Part shown: in pieces, positions 57,010 to 64,000 of the stretch
Position numbering within the stretch: position 1 is the stretch's first letter
How the letters are laid out: every line of letters starts with the position of its first letter
DNA from: Trachythela sp. YZ-2020
Taxonomy: Eukaryota > Cnidaria > Anthozoa > Malacalcyonacea > Clavulariidae
Assembly: GCA_016169945.1 (NCBI GenBank)
Contig: JADLSH010000389.1
Span: 434,001-498,000, forward strand
Direction of reading: 5' to 3'
DNA: 64,000 nucleotides
Notes under the pieces: generated by a model
The model's database searches: none
What the model saw: the letters and a program-made list of their open reading frames with translations, nothing else
Told to the model about the DNA's origin: nothing
Position numbers and translations under genes: made by a program

Positions 57010-58853
57010 TAAGAATTTTGAGGGCGTCTATAGGCCAAGTATGTTATCGCTGAACGAATATTAATTACAATGGAAATGATGTTCCAGAACTTCAACATTA
57101 TATATAGTTCTTATTAATATATGTGTAGGAGCCATCTCTTCCTTAAATATACAAATTTGGTATATGACAGTTCCAACATTAATATGGCAAGTGCAAATAG
57201 TACTTTTTAAGTGCATTTGTATATTAATTTTAAGTACAAAATACGGATTTTAGCATGCTTCTTGTGCAAAAAGGTTCTTATTAATATATGCATGTAGAAA
57301 GACAAACTGGTTTACTATGTTGTTACAAATGACAGTTCCAATTTTTATATGGTAAGTTACGGTAGTAAGTATACGCATAAATAATAGATTTTTGCAGTAT
57401 TGTTCTCCGCTCACTCTCTCTCGGGAATATTCAGATAGGCCAATGAATTCATAGCGTGCATTCACTGCGCATTCAAATGACGCGTTCTACGTCGGGATAA
57501 AATTGCAGTTGCAGCATAACAAAGATTGAGATATACTGTAGTTGTTTTCTGCCCGAGAAATTCCGTCTAACTGTGGTTCGACTAAGCGCCGCGTTGTTGG
57601 GAAAAAGTGCGGCGCTTACTCGGGTTAGTGATTAAACGAATAAATAGGGTATCCATATCAAAGTATTCGACTATTCAATCATTCGTGTTTTACACAAAGC
57701 GACATTACAGCTATCAGTAAGTAATTTTTGTACTAGCATATTTTGTTTCTGTGTAATGGTGCACAGTGGAACGTGCACTGAAAGAATATATTTTGTAATA
57801 AAAAGCGAGTCAACCGTGCGAAAACTAACTATCCCTCGAGCAACTTTTAGCGTATTGAAATGATGATTGTGATTCTAGTCGCAGCTGCATGTTATGTTTT
57901 AACTGCAATTGTATCCCGACCCAGAACGCGCTATTTAGGATGCGCAGTCAATTACACTTTGAATTGGCTTTTTAATTGGTCCCAACAAGCAGCCTGCCAA
58001 ATCGCATTATTTTGAGCTTTGCTCGCTTAGAGCTTAAATCGCATGTTTTTGAGTCAATTAGAATGAAGCTCCGCAGTACTAAAACAAATCAGATTAAATT
58101 ATAGAATTCAATCGTCTATCGTAGTGTCGATGTTTGAATGCACATAACCGCACCAAAACTTACTAATAAAATCTAAAATATATTTTTGGATTTACTTTGG
58201 TGTTGTTTCAATCTTTCCAATGTATATAAATATATTTAATTTTGCCACTTTCTTTCATGTAAATAAATTAAAATCTGAATAAAAGTTCAGCTAGTTCGCT
58301 TGTAGATACGCAAACCGCTGAGGAGTATCGCGGGTATGTCAATCGTGTAAAAAATGTCGACTTCTTCCCGGTTTGCAAAATCATTTTAGATTTCAAAACG
58401 TTTTTGCAAAAAAAATAGAATGGAAATTTAACTTCGTGTCGTAGCCACACGTTTGTTTTCAGACTAAATTGCACTTCACTCAGTTCTATTACGGATCATT
58501 CTCCGGATCTAGCTCGCGAACGAGCTAACCACAAAAATTGTAGAATGACTTACGATCCAATTGGATGAGTTCTTTCGAATAGGACTAATTATTTATTTCC
58601 AATTAGGACCTTTATCATATTGGTTTTTAATTGTTTAATTTATATAAAAAACAATGATAGCGAATTACTTATTAGTTTGAGATTGGTGAATAATAAAAAG
58701 TATTCAGAAGTATACATTCCTATAAACCTGAGGATGTTCGCTGCCAAATCTGTTGCTTGCATGCGCGGTTTGTAACGATTTATCTTTTTTTTTCCTTTAT
58801 ACAATTTACTGCAATGTACCATGATAATACAAACCTAATCGTCATTGTTACAA
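57010..58853. other. Downstream region without recognised gene
   Basis: Two diverged copies of a block starting GTTCTTATTAATATATG lie at about 57108 and 57275. No coding motif is visible. The 3' untranslated region and polyadenylation site of the kinase gene should be here, but no single AATAAA stands out. Confidence 0.4.
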
Positions 58854-59140
58854 TTATTCCTTACTGATGTGATTTTCCTGACAATGCTTAACTAGCTGGT
58901 CTGCTAAGTCCTTCCTCGAAATCTTCTTCACAGCATTGATCAACGAACTCATCCGTGCTACACTTCCCAGACGAGTTTTCCAAGACAAAACTACTTGGAA
59001 TCCCTGTTCTTTTTGCTCATGATTTTCTACAGAAATATTATCAATATCTGGCTGTTCCACATTCAATTATCTGCCCAATTCTTTCCAGTTTTTACCCAAT
59101 TTGTTCGAAACGATCGTAACACAGTCTTCATCGACACAAC
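58854..59140 (-). pseudogene. Death-domain terminal exon with in-frame stop
   Basis: On the minus strand a good acceptor (TTGTATTTTAG) precedes an exon from 59140 that reads CVDEDCVTIVSNKLGKNWKE, LGR, a TAA at 59067-59069, then LNVEQPDIDNISVENHEQKE, then VVLSWKTRLGSVARMSSLIN and AVKKISRKDLADQLVKH, ending at a stop near 58854. The order fits all six helices of a Death domain, including LGKNWKELGR at helix 2 and the W in helix 5. Death domains bind one another in apoptosis and immune signalling complexes. The single stop suggests a recent pseudogene, an allele, or an error. Upstream exons lie beyond 59140. Confidence 0.65.
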
Positions 59141-61235
59141 CTAAAATACAATAAGCATGCAATGACTGACTTTCATTAAAATAATCGAGTGTAATACTCG
59201 TGGCGTAACCAAGGGAGAGGCAAAAAATGCACTCCTCGATTCTATTCCAGTTCACACTACAGTTCTGCTTCCACCAACTTGTCGTATCCTGTAAATATTT
59301 TGGCGATTTGATAACGCTGTATTGTCGTTGTCAACGCAATGCATGTATCTATTTTTCTGATATTTCTCATAATTAGAAAATGAAATACCCATGTATCTTT
59401 TAAGTATTGCTTGTCAATTTTCAAGGTATCTAAAAATAACGAATTATACTAATCTTTTTGTTTGCAAATTGTTATGCATTCTCTAAAGAAACAAAATGAG
59501 GGAATATAAGATAAGATCGTATTCAACTACAAGAATGACATTTCCTGTGACTGTTTAGATTCGGTTTCTCTATAGTGTTCTGGTAATGTCACTTCAGCCA
59601 TTACTGGTGTCAGAGGCGTAGGAAACTCCATAAACTTGAGAGGGGCCGGCCAAAACAAAAGCCGTTTCCGACGCACCAAAGGCGAGTGCAGAAGGCCCAA
59701 GACTCGTAGGGGGTAATGGGGTATAAACATACAGAAAAATGTGAGACCTAGGAAGATTTTACACAATTCCTAAGGTCAAAACACGACATATAAAGTGAAA
59801 ATTTGCCATTCTTCCCTAGTTATTTTTCTGCGAATAATGAGAAATTTAAACATATTTTTCGGGGAGAGGGCGAAAGCTATTCCAGCTCTGATTGCAGAAA
59901 ATGTGGGGTCCTCTGCTACCCGCGCCCCATGTATTTAGGGCGATATCGCCCTAAGATTTGTCAGGTTCATATCTTCGTTTCAGTGCATGCTATGAAGAAC
60001 ACATATCCCCTTTCAAACACCTCTGAAGTTGTATTGTTTACAAATTAACAATAATACAAACTAATTAAATATTCATTTCGCTTTTTTACCTTTAATTTAC
60101 ACACCACAAACTCGTAAGTACCACCATTCGGTGGGGATTTCCAATCCCTTTAGTTTAATACCATAATTTTGATAATCATAGGACATAATCTAGCCCTTTT
60201 ATGGCAAGTTTCGTGAAAATGCTTTATTTGTTGCGAAAGCCGGTATTATCGGCGCACGCTCGGACAACTTCGGATAGCTAGATCTCAGTGACCTTGCATC
60301 CTATCACCTTGAAAGTGCCGGAAATCGATTCCTCGTGATGTCATTGCCTAGATGGGAATTAAATTTTAACGATTTCGGCATTTTGTATGCAATGAAACTT
60401 TCCAATAATATTCCTTTTTTCATGGGCTACAACTTTTGTGTAACACTTGCCAGGAAATTCTAAATCCTGCTCTGGCATTTCCGATTTATTTCAACAATAA
60501 TTGTAAAATCTTTTAAAAATTTATGAATATGTATGCGAATTTATTTTGGATATGTAATATGAACCGGGACAAACTATAAATATCATTTTAAAGAGGAGAT
60601 CATAAGCTATCGAATGATGCGTGTCCTGTTGCCAGAGTGTGAACACGTCTGGAGATATTTACATTTGAAACAACTGATCGTAAATACAGCGCTTTTACGT
60701 CACTTTTTGTGTTCGTTCTAAAGCTTTTCAACAGGGGCGGTAATTCTGTAATTGATATTTAACAGTGTTTGTTTTAAAGGAGCAGTGTCACCGTCTGCGC
60801 ATCTCTTCTGCGCATACACAAACTTGAAAAAATAAGGCGTACTTTTTCAAGTTTACAGATTCAAGATGGCGGCCATTTCTGAGTGAGTGCAAATATATGT
60901 CAAGAGTGGCGATAATTCCGGCAGAAAATGAAAATAAAAGAGCTCAAGAAACTCTTAAAAAGACTTGACAAGCCAGCACAAATGCTCACACCTAACCCTG
61001 ACTATGTTTGAGGCATAAACGGAGGGCAAAATGAAGGATTAAATATGCTATTAACGGCAGTTACTATATTATAATCAAAAACAAGCACAAAATGATAAAA
61101 ATTGGACATATATAAACTATGGATTGAACAAACAAACCACCAACCTTCTTTGTCTCTTCAAGTTTACACGAAAGCCAACCAGAAATACAATTCAATATCA
61201 GAAAATTTTTATTGTAATTTATATATTAATAAAGG
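59141..61235. other. No gene recognised
   Basis: A two-kilobase stretch with short frames only. The first part should hold the intron upstream of the Death-domain exon. An AAGATGGCGGCCATTTCTGAG stretch near 60862 has a strong start context but only a very short frame. Confidence 0.4.
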
Positions 61236-61412
61236 AATACCGTATTGATTTCCGTGCATGATTCTCTGTTTCTTACAAGCGGGTTGTTGCGAGACTTTCG
61301 AAAAGCGTAAAAAAAACGAGCCGATAGGCGAGGTTTTTTTAGCTTTACGAAAGTCGAGCAACATCCCAACTGTAAGAAACAGAGAATCATGCACGGAAAT
61401 CAATGCGGTATT
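61236..61412. mobile_element. Palindromic foldback element
   Basis: The outer 42-bp arms (AATACCG, ATTGATTTCCGTGCATGATT, CTCTGTTTCTTACA) match with one mismatch. Inner arms pair GACTTTCG with CGAAAGTC. The loop contains GAGCCGATAGGCGAGG, like the GAGGCGAAGCCGAG loop at 20793. A third copy of CGTGCATGATTCTCT lies at 61687. Confidence 0.88.
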
Positions 61413-61454
61413 TGTTTTATAAAATAACCACACATAAATATAAAAAAAAGTTTA

Positions 61455-61655
61455 TTAATATATTTGATGTACATTGCAATTCTCCCAAAAAACGTCAACA
61501 ACAGCGTATACTGTTTTATGCTTTGTGCTTTCTGCTTGTACGCTATCCACCAACTCGTCAACTTGTTTATCCGACTTTAAGACGAACCTCTGTTTACTTT
61601 TTTCGCCATTATTTTCTTTGTCAAAGTCAAAAGTTGAACTATTATCGCCCGACAT
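61455..61655 (-). CDS. Short exon resembling the N-terminus of Crypton/DUF3504-type proteins
   Basis: From ATG 61655 on the minus strand the 66-residue frame reads MSGDNSSTFDFDKENN, KSKQRFVLKSDKQVDELVDS, STKHKTVYAVVDVFWENCN and stops. The KxRFV...DELVxxxxxxSTKxxTxYAVxVF pattern is one I associate with the N-terminal domain that precedes DUF3504 in Crypton-derived proteins. No recombinase part is found. It may be a first exon, a captured fragment or a decayed copy lying between two parts of a foldback element. Confidence 0.45.
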   Translation of the reverse strand: MSGDNSSTFDFDKENNGEKSKQRFVLKSDKQVDELVDSVQAESTKHKTVYAVVDVFWENCNVHQIY

Positions 61656-62228
61656 TTTTAAAATTTCAGGCGCGGGAACATTTCCCGTGCATGATTCTCT
61701 CATCCTGCATGGGTATTGACCAATCAGCGCGCTCTATTTACTTCAGTTATTTTATAATTGGCTATGAAATAGCAAGTAGTAACTACATGTCATGATTTAC
61801 GTTATGTTGGGGGAGGGGGATTTTGGGAAAGCAAGCCTTTGCAGTTATCGAGCTAGCTCGCTCTACCAACTAAAGACAAATTTCACTTTTTCAGCTTTGT
61901 GTATAAATATTTGTGACTGTCCTGGTGGGCTGTCTTGATTACTTACTAGGCAAAGTGAGCTAACTTGGGTCTGCCTTAATACAAATACCCACATATTTGA
62001 TTCTTATGTTCCATCCTAAATTTTACATTAGGCTATAACAAAGTCAGATGATGATATGGTTAGCAAGGAATATAATCCAAGGACCTGGCAATAGGATGTG
62101 AGGGTGGTCATGTCAAGAATTTTGAAAAGGAAAAATTACTAATGGAAGAATCAGAGCTGAGTAGGGTAAAAGTGGGGGTTCTGGCGCGGGCGGTGCAGGC
62201 GGTGCACAAAGCACCGCCCATGACGTCA
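61656..62228. other. No gene recognised
   Basis: A CCAATCAGCGCGCTC stretch near 61719 resembles edges of palindromic elements. A short inverted repeat, GCGGTGC / GCACCGC, lies at 62199-62218. Confidence 0.35.
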
Positions 62229-62308
62229 TGTGCGAGAGCGTGCGAGAGTGTGCGAGAGTGTGCGAGAGTGTGCGAGAGTTTGCGAGTGTGCGAGAGTGTG
62301 CGAGAGTA
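62229..62308. repeat. 10-bp tandem repeat TGCGAGAGTG
   Basis: About eight units with few changes. Open frames across it are repeat artefacts. Confidence 0.92.
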
Positions 62309-62331
62309 CATAAACATAATTAATTATGTAT

Positions 62332-62475
62332 TGACGTCACAATAGCGTCACGTTACCAAGTCGCGTTACCATACTTCACCTTAGGTTACGTTACCATTTG
62401 GCGGCGGAAGTAATTAGTATGCAAAATATATGACGTCACAATAGCGTCACGTTACCAAGTCGCGTTACCATTAGG
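62332..62475. repeat. 99-bp-spaced duplicate with TGACGTCAC and GTTACC units
   Basis: The block TGACGTCACAATAGCGTCAC and the following GTTACCAAGTCGCGTTACCA occur at 62332 and again at 62431. TGACGTCA is also a CRE-like palindrome, but its presence inside a duplicated repeat weakens a regulatory reading. Confidence 0.8.
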
Positions 62476-62814
62476 ATGCGTTATATGGTCGCGTTACCTG
62501 TCACGGAACTCTGTGCCAGCAGCATTTTTCTTTCCTGGTTTCTTTTCTCTCGATGTCTCTTTGAAATTTCTCGACGCTCCATCTTGTAATAATGAAATAC
62601 ATTCTGTTTTGCCTGTTAAATACTAGCGACGTTGTCCACTATGGAATGGTGCTGTATGTCAGTTCCGATGGTTATTAGAATGTTATAAACAATTAAATAG
62701 TCGAGAATAAAGTGCCGCAAGTAATTATTGATACAAAACAAAATGATGTTAATGAGTAATTAATTTATTATTCAATTTGACTCTGACTATTAAATATTAC
62801 AAGATAATATGCGG

Positions 62815-62960
62815 TTTAAGTAACGTTACCATATGATAAACTGGTTCCGTTACCGCTAATGAGCATTTTCGGACTGGTTTGCGTTACCATGTGATAATCT
62901 GGTTCCGTTACCGATAATGAGTATTTTTGGACTGGGCTGTGTTACCATGTGATAATCTGG
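62815..62960. repeat. Tandem ~65-bp repeat with GTTACCATRTGATAA units
   Basis: Two full units and a partial third, each containing a GTTACCAT block, GATAAWCTGGTTCCGTTACC and ATGAG..TTTTCGGACTGG. The GTTACC core also occurs in the upstream 62332-62475 repeat. Confidence 0.85.
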
Positions 62961-62964
62961 TTCT

Positions 62965-63240
62965 TAAGATACTGTATGATATCCTAAAATGATATCCGAA
63001 TATACGGCATGATATCGTAAGATACTGTATGATATCCTAAGATACTGTATGATATCCTAAGATACTGTATGATATCTTAAGATACTGTATGATATCCTAA
63101 AATGATATCCTATAAGATACGGCATGATATCCTAAGATACTGCATGATATCCTAAAGTGATATCCTAAGATACTGTATGATATCTTAAGATACTGTATGA
63201 TATCCTAAAATGATATCCTAAGATACGGCATGATATCCTG
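62965..63240. repeat. 20-bp minisatellite AAGATACTGTATGATATCCT
   Basis: About 13 units, some shortened to AAAATGATATCC or changed to GATACGGCATGATATCCT. Units are partly palindromic around GATATC. Confidence 0.93.
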
Positions 63241-63259
63241 AAATAAGGAAGATAAATTC

Positions 63260-63415
63260 CACTCCTCCCTCTACCTCTTTCTCTAACCCTAACTCTCTAA
63301 GTCTAACACTAATTTATTTAACTCTAACACTTGATCTACGTTTAACCCTAACCTTCGATCTAACTCCAACCCTTTCTCTAACCAACCTTAACCCTAACCC
63401 TAACTCTGATACTTA
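63260..63415. repeat. Degenerate telomere-like (CCCTAA)n / CTCTAAC tract
   Basis: CTAACCCTAAC, TTAACCCTAACC and CCTTAACCCTAACCCTAACT occur among variants such as CTCTAAC and TCTAACAC. TTAGGG is the usual animal telomere unit. The flanks on both sides are other repeats, so this is probably an internal tract and not a chromosome end. Confidence 0.8.
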
Positions 63416-63480
63416 CGCTAAAAATAGAAATTTTCAAAACCACATATCTGTTGTCTTTGCATGGGCGGGGAGCGCCCCGA

Positions 63481-63705
63481 TATCTTATGACTTATGACTA
63501 ATGACTTATGACTTATGACTAATGACTAATGACTTATGACTTATGACTTATGACTTATGACTTATGACTTATGACTTATGACTTATAACTTATGACTTAT
63601 GACTTATGACTTATGACTTATGACTTATGACTTATGACTTATGACTTATGACTTATGACTTATGACTAATGACTTATGACTTATGACTTATGACTTATGA
63701 CCATA
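63481..63705. repeat. 7-bp tandem repeat TTATGAC
   Basis: About 31 units of TTATGAC with a few TAATGAC and TTATAAC variants, ending in CATAGTCATAGACTATAGTC, an imperfect inverted run. Confidence 0.95.
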
Positions 63706-64000
63706 GTCATAGACTATAGTCCATGACTATGGACTTCTTTTCCCAGTTTTTGGTTCCTTTTATAGTATTTTTGGGGCTCACTTAAATCTGGGCCAAAGTA
63801 AAATTTTACATGCTAACGCGCGCATAATATTTAGTTTATAGATTTACCTTTTTCACACAAATAAAAATCAGGCTTTATCTGCAGTCAAATGACACCTTTC
63901 TTGTATCACTGCGATCAATATTGGCCTAATACAATCCGATCAAAAAAAGGTAGTCGAAATCACATATTCCCACCTTTGGCAATTAAACGTTCTTCAAATT
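63706..64000. other. No gene recognised
   Basis: Short palindromic CATGACTATGG units lie at 63722, then AT-rich sequence to the window end. Confidence 0.4.

Noticed and set aside
62332..62440. CRE (TGACGTCA) enhancer pair
   Set aside because: The motif is repeated because the whole 99-bp block is duplicated, and no promoter or gene is adjacent.
63260..63415. A chromosome end
   Set aside because: The CCCTAA-like tract is degenerate and has ordinary repeats on both sides, so it is internal.
62229..63705. CRISPR-like regular arrays
   Set aside because: The units are direct tandem repeats without unique spacers, and the DNA is eukaryotic.

Overview
The window is AT-rich nuclear DNA from an invertebrate animal. 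The animal call rests on spliced genes with GT-AG junctions, an Nck-type SH3 adaptor exon, an IRE1/RNase L-like kinase, a Death domain, THAP and MADF transposon proteins, Penelope-like and CR1/L2-like elements, and animal P2X7 C-terminal domains. A cnidarian is my best guess from this mix and from the palindromic short elements, but nothing here proves it. Most of the 64 kb is transposable elements, many nested inside one another. Host genes are sparse.

Layout. 1-4.85 kb holds broken pieces of a DNA transposon (SWIM domain, THAP stub, DDE transposase), ended by an almost intact CR1-like LINE (LINE-A, 4848-8515) with a 2A-like motif, a PHD finger, an APE endonuclease and a reverse transcriptase. 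8.5-10 kb has a LINE tail, a P2X7-C-terminal-domain pseudogene and a 255-bp MITE. 10.6-19.0 kb is a second LINE (LINE-B), split by a mariner-like MITE and by a 3.66-kb TTAA-flanked DNA transposon that itself carries a P2X7-like gene. 20.2-23.3 kb has the second MITE copy, a P2X7-like N-terminal exon, foldback DNA and a THAP transposase remnant inverted relative to the one at 1-3 kb. 24.1-27.8 kb has palindromes, a 570-bp tetranucleotide tract and LINE-C on the minus strand.

Host genes. An exon at 28714-29435 encodes a degenerate Nck-like first SH3 plus Nck-like SH3-2 and SH3-3. It ends at a perfect donor in phase 0. The next recognisable plus-strand host exon, 56194-57009, begins at a good acceptor in phase 0 and encodes a complete IRE1-like kinase domain ending in a stop. 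The simplest model joins them as one SH3-SH3-kinase protein of about 511 residues across a 26.8-kb intron filled with transposons. This is an inference that needs RNA evidence. A minus-strand Death-domain exon (58854-59140) and a short minus-strand exon at 61455-61655 lie downstream.

The putative intron. 31.8-43.0 kb is an inverted pair of Penelope-like remnants. One arm is filled by a 2.5-kb foldback element (TTAA duplication) and by a 7.1-kb Harbinger element (TAA duplication). The other arm preserves both empty sites. 44.0-56.0 kb is a Russian-doll stack: a foldback-type element holds LINE-E, LINE-E holds a Ty3/gypsy element, and the gypsy gag holds LINE-D1 and LINE-D2 while its pol holds a hAT MITE. 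62.2-63.7 kb is a cluster of unrelated tandem repeats including telomere-like sequence.

Limits: all family calls come from reading the sequence without database searches. Boundaries given as round numbers are approximate.
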